Origin: Nymphaea colorata
Lineage: Eukaryota; Streptophyta; Magnoliopsida; Nymphaeales; Nymphaeaceae
Reading direction: 5' to 3'
Assembly (NCBI RefSeq): GCF_008831285.2
Contig: NC_045144.1
Coordinates: forward strand, 8,097,886 to 8,161,885
Length of the DNA stretch: 64,000 nt
Shown: positions 45,198 through 55,694 of the stretch, piece after piece
Numbering within the stretch: position 1 is the stretch's first letter
Layout of the letters: each line of letters begins with the position of its first letter
Made by a program: the position numbers and the translations under genes
The notes under the pieces: model-generated
Told to the model about the DNA's origin: nothing
Databases searched by the model: none
Seen by the model: only the letters and a program-made list of their open reading frames with translations

Positions 45198-47063
45198 TCA
45201 AATATATCTTAGCCCCATATGGGCTACATGCTTTGAAAACAAATCTTCAGATATCCCCTTAGTTAAGGGATCAGCCACCATATCATTGGTAGGCAAGTAA
45301 TCAACCGAGATTTCATTTTTCTCGATCATTTCATGAACATAATAGTATTTCACCATTATATGTTTACTCTTTGAGCTAACAGCTCCATTTTTCATCAGAG
45401 ATATTGCTGCCTGATTATCACAGTACAGTTGAACCGGTTCATGAGCAAGATCTAATTTCAAGTCTTTCAAGAACCGATTTATCCAGACAGCAAAAGTAGT
45501 TGCAATATTGCATGCTACATACTCTGCTTCTTGTGTGTGCTGAGCAACACATCCCTGTTTCTTACAGGACCAGGCTATCGCCCCACCTCCAAAGAGAAAG
45601 ACATACCCTGAAGTGGATTTACTATCATCTTTACAACCTGCAAAATCTGCATCAGAATAGCCAACTAAAGTTAGCTCATCTGCTTGATAAGATAATTTCA
45701 GTCCTTTTGTTCCTTTAATATACCGAAAAATTCTTTTGACTGCTTGCCAATGAGGCCATCCAGGATTACTTTGATAACGACTTACCAGACCGATAGGAAA
45801 ACTTATGTCTGGTCTGGTACAAAGCATTAAATACATCAGACTACCAACTGCTTGTGCATATGGAACATTTATTTTTTGTTGTCCTTCACTGAGACAATCA
45901 CTCCTGCTTAAGTTTGCTCCTTTAGCTATAGGAGTTCCAATTGGTTTGCAGTCTAACATACGAAATTTCTTCAACATATAATTAATATACCGTTCCTGGC
46001 TTAAACTCAGAATTCTTGAGTTTCTATCTCGAGTGATTTTTATTCCTAATATATAGGATGCTTCACCCAAGTCCTTCATTTCGAAGTTTTTGTTTAGCCA
46101 AGTCTTCGTTTTGTATATCATGTCATTATCATTTCCTGTTAGTAATATGTCATCAACATATAATGATAGAATACAGAAAAGACTCCCACTTTTCCAAACG
46201 TACACACAGTGGTCTAGTTGGTTTGCAACAAACCCAAGTTTTGTAATTGCTTTGTGAAAAGCAAAATACCACTGTCTCGGAGACTGTTTCAGTCCATATA
46301 ACGATTTATTCAACTTGTACACTTTGTCTTCTTTTTCCTTGATGACATATCCCTGCGGTTGAGTCATATATATAGTTTCTTTTAACTCACCGTTCAGAAA
46401 AGTAGTCTTCACATCCATCTGACAAATATCCAGGTCATAGAATGCCGCGATAGCCAAAATTATTCTGATTGATGCGAACTTTGCAACTGGCGAATAGGTC
46501 TCTGAGTAATCAATTCCTTCCTTTTGGGAAAAACCTTTCGCCACTAGTCTGGCTTTGAATTTTTCAACTGATCCATCAGCTTTATACTTCTTCCTTAGCA
46601 CCCATTTACATCCAATGGGTTTTCTATCATTAGGAAGATCTACTAATTCCCAGACTTTATTCTTTTCTATGGATTCAATTTCTTCATCCATAGCATTCAC
46701 CCAATCTGACGATTCATGTGAGCTTACCGCTTCATCATATGTCAGATTGTCAGACATTTCGTCAATGTCTGCTAGGTAGCATAGCTCCTCAGCCAAATAT
46801 ACATAATAATCATTTAAATATGAAGGAGGAGCTCTTGGTCTTTTATGACCTGATAACGTCTGAGATGATGAAGTATTCATATCAGTTGGTTCATTGCCTA
46901 ACTGATCTTCAGTCGGTTCATTTCCTGACTGTTCCTCAGACGATTCTTGTTCAGTTGGTTTATTGCCAAACTGAACTCCAGTCCGTTCATTTCCTGACTG
47001 ACCTCCAGTCGGTTCATTACCAGACTGTTCATCTGAATAAATCAGATCATCCAGTGTATCATT
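45198..47063 (-). CDS. Copia-3 linker, reverse transcriptase and RNase H (after an in-frame stop)
   Basis: Reading on the - strand from the codon after the TGA, the frame stays open to 45198. The first 61 codons are a repetitive linker (units like SGNEPT and GNERT). Then come a Copia reverse transcriptase (KARLVAKGFSQKEGIDY, QMDVKTTFLNGEL, YGLKQSPRQWY, YVDD codons at 46149-46160) and RNase H (YSDADFAGCKDDSKSTSGY, QEAEYVA, LYCDNQAAISL). The first ATG after the stop is at 46880, giving 560 residues if translated alone. The domains look intact. Confidence 0.88.
   Translation of the reverse strand, partial: NDTLDDLIYSDEQSGNEPTGGQSGNERTGVQFGNKPTEQESSEEQSGNEPTEDQLGNEPTDMNTSSSQTLSGHKRPRAPPSYLNDYYVYLAEELCYLADIDEMSDNLTYDEAVSSHESSDWVNAMDEEIESIEKNKVWELVDLPNDRKPIGCKWVLRKKYKADGSVEKFKARLVAKGFSQKEGIDYSETYSPVAKFASIRIILAIAAFYDLDICQMDVKTTFLNGELKETIYMTQPQGYVIKEKEDKVYKLNKSLYGLKQSPRQWYFAFHKAITKLGFVANQLDHCVYVWKSGSLFCILSLYVDDILLTGNDNDMIYKTKTWLNKNFEMKDLGEASYILGIKITRDRNSRILSLSQERYINYMLKKFRMLDCKPIGTPIAKGANLSRSDCLSEGQQKINVPYAQAVGSLMYLMLCTRPDISFPIGLVSRYQSNPGWPHWQAVKRIFRYIKGTKGLKLSYQADELTLVGYSDADFAGCKDDSKSTSGYVFLFGGGAIAWSCKKQGCVAQHTQEAEYVACNIATTFAVWINRFLKDLKLDLAHEPVQLYCDNQAAISLMKNGAVSSKSKHIMVKYYYVHEMIEKNEISVDYLPTNDMVADPLTKGISEDLFSKHVAHMGLRYI
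46880..47035 (-). repeat. imperfect tandem repeat in the Copia-3 linker
   Basis: Several copies of an approximately 27-33 bp unit (on + cagttggttcattgcctaac, cagtcggttcatttcctgac and similar) encode the repeated GNEPT-type residues between integrase and reverse transcriptase. Confidence 0.75.
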
Positions 47064-49157
47064 TCAATATTCCACTTGATCATAATCTTTATTATTGAGT
47101 TCTTCTATGAACTCTACATCTCTGCTTTCTATAAGTCCCATAGATGAATGATATAATCTGTAGCCCTTGGATCCTTTTGGGTATCCAATAAATATACATC
47201 TCACTGATCTATTATCTAGTTTATCCAATTTTGGATCTAGAATTTTCACGTGTGCTACAGATCCCCATCTCCTTAAATATCTCAGATCTGGTTTTATACC
47301 AGTCCATCTTTCATAAGGAGTGGTTGGGACTGCTTTGCAGGGCCCTCGGTTTATTGTATACATAGCTGTCAACACAGCTTCTCCCCAAAAAACTTTTGGT
47401 AATTGTGCTCCTGCCAACATGGATCTCACCATGTTCAAGAGGGTTCTATTACACCTCTCAGCCACACCATTTTGTTGTGGTGTCCTAGGCATTGTCTTTT
47501 GCCTATTAATTCCAAGGTCTTTGCAGTATTCGAGGAATTCACTAGAAGTGTATTCTCCTCCTCGATCAGACCTTATGATTTTGATGTTCCTTCCAAGTTG
47601 TCTCTCGACTTCAGATTTGTATTCCTTGAATTTCTCAAGTGCTTCAGATTTATATCTGATTAAATATATGTAACCAAATCTTGAGAAGTCGTCAATAAAA
47701 GTTATGAAATATAACTTGCCACTATGAGTTTGGACCCTGAAAGGTCCACAGATATCAGTATGAATTATCTCTAATAATTCAGTGGCTCGAATTACTTCAG
47801 ATGGAAATGGTTTTCTTGTCATTTTTCCATATACACATGACTCGCATTTCGTAAAATCACTTAGATTTATGTCAGGTATTAAACCTTGTTGTGCTAGAGT
47901 CTGCATCTTTTTTATGCTTATATGGCTTAATCTTTCATGCCATAAGTTTACATTCACACTCATTGCACAATCGAAATAAGCAGAACTTGAAGCTTCATTC
48001 ATGTCATTCAATTTGAACATACCATGTTCTTTTACAAATTTTTCACTAAACATGAGTCTTCCATGTTTTCCTACTGTTACTTTCCCTGGAATAAAACGTA
48101 CTTCAAAACCTTTCCCAGTTAGTGCAGGAACTGACACTAGATTCCTCCTCATGGAGGGGACATACAAAACTTCGTTAAGTACAACACTTATACCCCCAAC
48201 ATTTAAACGATATGCTCCAATTCCCATGACATCACAATAAGAATTGTTTCCCATATAGACTTTGTGGGTTTCCGGACTCAGATTTTCCATGTGGATCACT
48301 CCTTCTTTCGTCTTCGCAATGTGACGAGTTGCTCCTGAATCGACCCACCATCCAGTTAGATCTCCATCTGCAAACAGACATTCTGATACGACACAGATGA
48401 CTTCTCTGTCAGAGTCCTCTTGAGGCTTCCTTCTGTTGTAGTTGCCCCGACCATTGTTGTCTTTCTTACTCGGGAATTTTGTCCTGCAATTCTTCTTTAT
48501 ATGTCCAGGCTTCCCGCATCTGTAGCATTTCACTACAGTTCCTTGAAATTTCTTAGTACCTGCATAATTGCCCTTGAACTTGCCATCGTTTCGATTTTTA
48601 AATTGTTTTGGTTTTACAGGCACATGGCTACCAGCAGGTTTTTCCTGGACTGTCATTAGCTCTGCTCTATTTCTCTTGGTAAGACGTTGTTGTTGTAGAG
48701 CTAACTGTATAGGAAGCTTTTCTAAAGTAAGTGTATCAAATTGAACACTCAAAGCAGTAACTGCCATATCCCAAGAAGGAGGTAGGCTGTTCAGGATTGT
48801 GCTGATCTGCATATTGTCAGATATGACATTCCCTACCACAGCTAAATCTTTAGCCATGACCAACATCTTGTTGACATGGTCCATTACACTATCTGACTCT
48901 TTCATCCTATAGGAATTGTATTGTTCTTGCAGTAGCTGTATGTGCATCGCAGTCATGGTATTGTATTTAGAAGCGATAGTATCAAACATATCCTTGGCAG
49001 TTGGACAATCCTCAAAGACTCTGATTTGATCATCTTCCATGAAGGCTAACATAATTGTTTTAGCCATTAGATCATCAGAAGAAAATGACTCATATGCCTT
49101 TTTCTCTTCATCTGTATGTTTGTCTCTGGAAACTCGCAAACAAGGCTCTGATACCAC
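47064..49157 (-). CDS. Copia-3 gag (N-terminus missing), protease and integrase
   Basis: An open frame running from the primer-binding site to TGA at 47064-47066. It opens at a GTG rather than an ATG; the first ATG is at codon 31 (about 49067). The usual N-terminal gag part with the NY--W segment is absent, so sequence between primer-binding site and gag has been lost. Present are a zinc knuckle (CYRCGKPGHIKKNC), protease WWVDSGATRHIA, and the integrase triad at about D468, D531 and E567 (D-62-D-35-E). The TGA separates these from the in-frame downstream half. Confidence 0.88.
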   Translation of the reverse strand: MVSEPCLRVSRDKHTDEEKKAYESFSSDDLMAKTIMLAFMEDDQIRVFEDCPTAKDMFDTIASKYNTMTAMHIQLLQEQYNSYRMKESDSVMDHVNKMLVMAKDLAVVGNVISDNMQISTILNSLPPSWDMAVTALSVQFDTLTLEKLPIQLALQQQRLTKRNRAELMTVQEKPAGSHVPVKPKQFKNRNDGKFKGNYAGTKKFQGTVVKCYRCGKPGHIKKNCRTKFPSKKDNNGRGNYNRRKPQEDSDREVICVVSECLFADGDLTGWWVDSGATRHIAKTKEGVIHMENLSPETHKVYMGNNSYCDVMGIGAYRLNVGGISVVLNEVLYVPSMRRNLVSVPALTGKGFEVRFIPGKVTVGKHGRLMFSEKFVKEHGMFKLNDMNEASSSAYFDCAMSVNVNLWHERLSHISIKKMQTLAQQGLIPDINLSDFTKCESCVYGKMTRKPFPSEVIRATELLEIIHTDICGPFRVQTHSGKLYFITFIDDFSRFGYIYLIRYKSEALEKFKEYKSEVERQLGRNIKIIRSDRGGEYTSSEFLEYCKDLGINRQKTMPRTPQQNGVAERCNRTLLNMVRSMLAGAQLPKVFWGEAVLTAMYTINRGPCKAVPTTPYERWTGIKPDLRYLRRWGSVAHVKILDPKLDKLDNRSVRCIFIGYPKGSKGYRLYHSSMGLIESRDVEFIEELNNKDYDQVEY

Positions 49158-49524
49158 TGTTGAGTCAGATCTTGTAGCAGCGGAAGTGTTGAACCGCCTC
49201 CTTCGTTTTTAAGTGTTGTCCACAAACAAGTGCAGCAGTCACAAACGGTTACTTCTGTAAAGAAGAGAAAAGGAACCAGTACAAGAGAATGAAGAAGAAG
49301 GAGACGTTAGTGTTTTGGGGTTTACTTCTAAAGGGCTGCTCACGGCTCGTTTTCATACATTCAAGAAAAGCTTGCTAGGAATTTAAAGCCTAGCCCCTTA
49401 GGTTTTCCCCAACCCTAGCTGCGGTTACTTGAGAGATATCTTAGGAGATACTTTAGGAGCACTTCTAGTAACTGCTTTGCAGTTACTAGATATTCGGATA
49501 GGGCTCAATGACCACTATCCAACA
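49158..49524 (-). repeat. Copia-3 right LTR (5' LTR)
   Basis: Same ends as the left LTR, two mismatches over 367 bp. Confidence 0.93.
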
Positions 49525-49529
49525 TAGAC

Positions 49530-50100
49530 ATCATGGTGGAGTCAAAATTTCTGATTAAGGAACACTATTACATTGAATTTTAAATTTTAAAGGGGCTTTT
49601 ATACATAAAAAATGGAAATTAATAAAGTTTTTGTATGTACATAAAACAAATTCCATTGGCTAATGTGGGCAAAGAAATTGTTGTTCATTGATGACGGTGA
49701 TGAGAAAGAAATAGAAACATTAAGCAGCATATATATTGGAATTAACAGAAAAAAATAATGACAACTAGAAGGGATCTATTTTTTAAGATAACATAGCAAC
49801 ATCAAACCTTTTGTTACACAAACAAGCAAGAGAGATAGGAAAAAAGACGTCGTTTCTCCAAAATGCATTCCAATCAAATGTCTTAAAATGATGCAAAATA
49901 AACTTACATTAATATATGTCGGTCCAAATTTAGTATTTCAACTTAACAGTGAATAAGTGAAAGGAAAGAAAGTGAAAACAGGTCCAACGAGAGATGAGAG
50001 GAAAAGATAGAAGGAAGCAAAAAGGAATGAAGAATAATACAAAAAACAAGTGGAGGAAGGAAAAGAGAAAGAAGAAGCGGCTTGACTAGCACCGCACAGC
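49530..50100. other. intergenic DNA right of Copia-3
   Basis: No gene. The part 49570-49665 is an inverted, diverged match to about 43966-44055 on the other side of Copia-3. Confidence 0.45.
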
Positions 50101-50452
50101 TAGCGTTGTACAATGAGTTGAACTTGCTTGGGCTCGACTCAAACTCGCACTGAAAAAACTCTACTTAAGAGCTCAAGTTTAAATTTATACTTGAAATATT
50201 AAATAAGTCGAGTTTAAAAACTCGGCTTGTCTAAACTCAGGTCAACTCAATTATGTAAAACTGGTCATTATTGTTGAATTAGTTAAACAAGTTAACGAGT
50301 TGGAGAGTTAAACGAGTCAAAACACACGAGACATGTTAACATAAACGAGTTGAACGAGTTAAGCAGGTTGAGCTCAAGCTCGACACCATCCAATCGAGTT
50401 GAGCTCGAAACTGTTCTATTTTGTGCCGAGCGAGAGCTCATGTGCAACCCTA
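50101..50452. mobile_element. hAT-like miniature element, copy 3
   Basis: Starts TAGCGTTGTACAATGAG and ends CTCATGTGCAACCCTA, so the ends are inverted repeats with a few mismatches, and similar to those of copy 1. The interior has the same family words (gagctcaagctcgac, aacgagttgaacgagtt, cgagttgagctcg). Flanking 8-mers (CGCACAGC and CCACCATC) no longer match well. No ORF. Confidence 0.55.
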
Positions 50453-50558
50453 CCACCATCATTGAATGAAAGTCACGTGTGCATGTAAATTTAAGAACAT
50501 CTCATTATGTAATAGAAACCAACTTTAACATCGTCAACATTTGCCAATTTGCCATACT

Positions 50559-50561
<3 letters not shown>

Positions 50562-50613
<52 letters not shown>
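50562..50613. repeat. TA microsatellite
   Basis: A perfect dinucleotide run of about 52 bases. Confidence 0.95.
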
Positions 50614-50616
<3 letters not shown>

Positions 50617-53600
50617 GCAATGGAAGTTTATGGGGCTGTAATTAATGGGTCGAAGTTATTTGTCTAGAATTGAAGCAACTGTTTAACTCAATGGGTTAGC
50701 AGCTTATGTTTCCAAAAGTAATTATTTTTCTCTTCTTCCCCTTACTCATTTGTCAAACAATAAAAAAAAGTTTTCCACTCATTTTTTACTAGTTCATCAA
50801 ATTGAGGTGAAAATTTTCTTATTCCAAACTTTTCCCTCCAAATCAGGCCGTGCAATCAAACGCTACCTTAGGGTTTCAAGAGGGAGGAAATGAAGTGATA
50901 AAAATTCAATTTCAAATAATAAGTGATGAAGCACGAACCAACCATATTTTATAGCATACTTTTCATGCATTTAGAGTGCAGTTTAATTATCATCTTTGGA
51001 GTTAAAATAGTTCACTTGAAACTGCATTAAGAAAAGTTTACAGAAAAGAGTGTCACACCTAGACTATTTACCATTATTGTTTTTTTCTTACAACAAAACA
51101 CATTGATGTGCGACGAGACAACATTCAAAATAGAGCTGTGCAAATCAAAATAACAGTAGGGCGAATAATCCATTTATGTATCAAAATTAGTTCATACAAA
51201 ATAACTTCAAATTTATCAATAACACACATGGCAAAATGTTCTCAAAACAATATATCGATGTCTAAACCAGAAACAAGACATCAATGAAATAGAAGATGAT
51301 GCATCAACATGATTATACACCCAAAATCTCCCCAATAGGATGTGAGTTGAGTCATTTGATCAGCCTACTATTCTGGGTTCACCAAAACCTAAAAAAGATA
51401 AACAACAAAAGGTTGAACTATCATATTGACAAACCAGATAAATCTCTAACCCTTTATGTAAGGACTCAAATCTAGAGGACAACATATAAAGAGAGATAGT
51501 TACCATGATATAATGATGCATACATTCAATCACATAACTTGTCAATGTAGTCCCTTACATATTCTACAATATGCAGGGTTTACCCAATAAACACAATCAA
51601 CACACTTATGAATCACATCAATGCACTCACATTCATATTCATTTCAGTTAATTGACATCTTTTGTAGGTACAAAATATAGGCGTGTGCATACCACAGGTG
51701 ACTTAAAGTCGAGAGACAACTCCCGTGGTGGCCCGAAACAATACAGATCTTTATAAGACAATTAGATAAGCAAGAAACACATATTAGGAGGTTTGATTGA
51801 ACCCTACAAGTCATTTTTACTTCATTTCTTCATTATACTACTTTGGGATTCACATGGTTTTGTTACCACAGTAGAACCAAAGCAAAAGCAAGGTTAACAT
51901 GAAGCACCCAAGTTAACTAGAGGGTATATACAAGCTAAGTAGATGGTATGCATATTCCAAGAACTTCATTGTGTTTATCTACAACCAAAAAAGGTTTGGT
52001 GTTCCTACAAATTAAAAGTATGCATCTTTAATATTTGGTTTAGTGGTGTTAGTATTCTATCCTCTATAGAAAAGTAGATTTGTTTTTTGTTTCTATTATA
52101 CTAGTTGTACTCAATTTTTGATGAACTTAGTGGTCTTCTTTCCATCTTATAAGTTTATGAGACTATTTAGCCATTTGCACCCCCATAGAGCTTTCACATC
52201 AAGTGTTTGCAAGCTTGAGTCGTGCACAGATTTAGAAAGCTAATCCAGTTGCTTGTCATTGTCTGTCTCTTGCTTGAGCCAAATATGCAGTTCTTGTTCT
52301 CATCCAGTAAAACTTCTAGCCCTTTTGATTCCCTAGGAGCTCCTCTCATTTTTGCTCATGATTGAGACACCTGCCATATTAAGATGATTTAATTCAATGC
52401 GCATACTTTTCCTCTGCATTTGTATATTTGTCATCTTTTATCGCCTATTATCAATCTTCTCTTACCAATGTGTTGGTGCCAAGCAAATTTTTTTAAGCTT
52501 TCTATTAAGATCCACGTTATGTAGCAAATATCCTTAAAATCCTTAATTTTGGTTTCCATTGGAGTAGCACTGATTTGATCATATCAAGAAAATGCTGGCT
52601 TATTGATTAACCTCACAAATTTTTTGAAGCTTTCTATTAAGATCCAAGTTATGTAGCAAATATCCTTCAGTATGACCAAATGCATTTCCTGCTTAGTAAG
52701 TTACATGAGCTGTCAGTAGACATAATTCACGATTAACCACAGTTGATTCAAAAACTCAAAAGTTTATGAGTCTTTAAAAGGCTTTTCAGAAGTTCAGTGT
52801 ATCATACAAGGGCAGTTCTTCGAATGGAATATCTTTGAACACATGATTTTCGTCCTATCTTTCATGTGGCACGAGCAGGCATGTGATTGATACACAAGAC
52901 CTATGGCGAAGGTGGTCTTTGGAAATTGTTATGGTGAGGTTTTTGGCAACGGCCAGCTAACTTATTGGCCATGGCAAGAGCCCTAGCCAATAAATATGTT
53001 TGTTGTTGTGACTTTATTAAAAACCAAATCTACCACCTCGCCAAAAATCTTAAATTTCTCCAAGGAGTTGATGAGAAAGAAAACCCTAGACTCTACGTTG
53101 TATTATACTATTTTAACCTAGACTACAACCTAAAAGTAGGAATAAGTCTAAGATTCTCTAAGCTTATTCTAACCAAGATAAGTTTTTAAGAAAAGAAAAC
53201 TAAGATAACTTGCAAAAGAAAAGAAAAGCAGACCGGAAAACACATTCTAAACTGCCAAAACAATAATAAAAATAACTTAGAACACGTTAAAACTTGCATG
53301 CGATCATTGGTTCTCTTGCTTTTCGGTTTTGTTAAAATAGTCCTAAGCCAGACTTTTCCAGCAAAAACTCTAGCAAGCCAGCACTAATAGTGTTTGGCAT
53401 CTTTCTGTCTAATGCCTACTATATTTCAATGAAATTCGAAATTTTCTCCTCCAAAATCAATTTGTTCTCTAGTGAATATACCAACAACAAAACCAGCATT
53501 AAAAAAGCTACCAAATCAACGCTAGAAAACACACTTAAACATGAAAGAATCTCAAAACGAGAACACCCTCTTCGATTCAGGCGAGTTCCGTCAAAATGCA

Positions 53601-55637
53601 GGTAGCCAACAAGATTCCGGCGAAGTCTTGCCTCCTCTCAGGACTACTCGGGCACGATTTCGCCGAAGTCTCTCCCTCTCTGGCAAGGCCCGGACTCCCC
53701 AACACGCCAACAACGTAAAACACTGCACAGAAATCATAATCAAAGTACAAAACTTCATCTGAAAAAGCCTAAGTTAGTTGCACTGACGATTTAAAGAAGA
53801 AAACGGCAGATTTTCAATCTACTTAAAGCGTATCTACGCTTGATTTAATCTAAAAACTTAATCTACTCCCAGTCTAAAAAGAAACAAAAGATAAGAACTA
53901 TAATAAAAAAAACAAACAAACAAAATTGAAGTGGGAAAACACTTTGATTTTTTGAAACAAAGATTGGCGCCTATTCCACTGTGGCAAGCTTATAATTTTT
54001 GGAGGCTTTTAGGAACCGCCAGTAATCAGAGTTTGGAAAATTTCCCAAAAGAGAGATGATTTGGAAACAAAAACAGAATTTAAGTCAGATGCAAAACATG
54101 AATGCAACACAGGATCAGAAATCGACATACCAATAAGAAATCAAAATCCTAATGCCACTATGCTAAACAACCTATGGTAAGGCTCGAAGTGCCAGAGTAT
54201 GGGGTCAAAAGAATGGCAGCTTCATCTTATTCAAATGCACACAGAGCCTAGTAATCAACTCTTTGAAGCCGCCATGATGCAGCCATGATGTTACATATTA
54301 TTTGTTGTGTGTCTCTTTTTAGGCTTCTTTTTTGTATCATATGTACAGCCAAAATGTATTTGTATCTTTCCATTCTTCTCCTTTCCTTCATTATTTTAAT
54401 TATGGATAAAATTGTATCAACTCATTGATCGAGGGCATTTGTCTTTTCATTGAACAGTATTTTCTTTTTTAGGCAATTTTACAATTTACAAAAGAGAAGA
54501 TTTTTTTTCATTTTTCCTTACAGGGGAGGGGGGCTTTTTTATCCTTCTTAGTGAGTAAGCCAACAAACCATCGGTTTGGATCTGATTTATGAAATGTTGG
54601 AATTTTTTCTATTTGAAGATTGAATGATATACCAGAAGAGATTTGGAAACCCCATTTGAAGGAGGCTATTCAGAAAAAATGGAAATATTTCTGCTTCAGC
54701 AACAAATATAAAAAAATTGATCATCTCATCTGGCAGAATCTCCTGCGAGTCTGCGACATGAATTGTGGAGAAAAAGAAACGCCACCCTTCAAATTTGTTC
54801 CAAATGTGCCCCTTATTTCCAGCAGAGAATGTCCATATATGGTGCATGAGTTTGAGAATTAATTTATTAGCCCATATTACTACTTATAATTCTTTAAAAG
54901 ATAAGGGGCAATTTGTGAATATATCAAAAGTTATTGGGTGTTTTGTAAATCTTTTAATATGTTTCTAGAAGCTAATCAATCATAAAATTTGACCATGTCC
55001 ACCCTCCCTTCCCTTCCCCAAAGCACTGCTACATTAGTAGCGGGTTGGATTTAAAACCTTCAAGTTGAGGAAGATCGATTGTTCTATCTGCATTTTTTGG
55101 TCATTTTTGGTCACCACTTATGAGCGCCAGACTTTTATTTTTCCCTCTGATATAGGTGATTCAGATTCTTAGGAAGAACACATCGAGAGGCTGATTCATT
55201 GATCCAACCAACCAGACCAGTCTAAATTGGTATTTTTCAAAGTAATCACTTTTCTTAGAAATTATTACACAAAGTATTTATTATTATTATTATTATTATC
55301 ACTACCATTTTTATTAAAAGAAACTCAATTCAGGCTGATTTTGCTGCTGATTCAGGCAGCACATCAGAAAGATACCTCGGTGGTTGTCATCACAAGGATC
55401 ACCCCATAGTTCTTGGCAGATCCATTCTCCTTTTCAAAATTTGCTTCCTGGCAGGATTTTGTCCTATTCCACAATGCTTTCCCAGATCTCAATGTTTTTC
55501 GAGATGCATGTTTCCCTGGTTTTGGACATCAAAAATGACTTACTGGCGACAATGAACTGCAAGGCAGAGCCTGCAATATTTACCAGAATCGTGAGCCGGA
55601 GGGTGGGAGTGTGTGTGTGTGCATGCACTTCTGTGTC

Positions 55638-55694
<57 letters not shown>

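Larger units (their letters stand above)
44662..49529 (-). mobile_element. Copia-3: recent Ty1/Copia retrotransposon with TAGAC target duplication
   Basis: The element is 44667-49524. The 367-bp LTRs (44667-45033 and 49158-49524) differ at two positions by eye (catatattc versus catacattc, caatggcc versus caatgacc). TAGAC flanks it at 44662-44666 and 49525-49529. On the - strand the primer-binding site (tggtatcagag, 49146-49156) follows the right LTR after one base, and the coding frame begins right there with no leader. One in-frame stop divides the polyprotein. It is probably non-autonomous. Its gag and RNase H words differ clearly from Copia-1 and Copia-2, so it is a third lineage. Confidence 0.93.

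Noticed and set aside
53390-53762. GC-richer patch with two short + strand frames
   Set aside because: Ser/Arg-rich residues without motif; may be retroelement leader or LTR DNA, but no repeat partner in the window.
54587-54968. Overlapping frames on both strands near 54.6-54.97 kb
   Set aside because: Short, mutually overlapping and without recognisable domains or a convincing start context.
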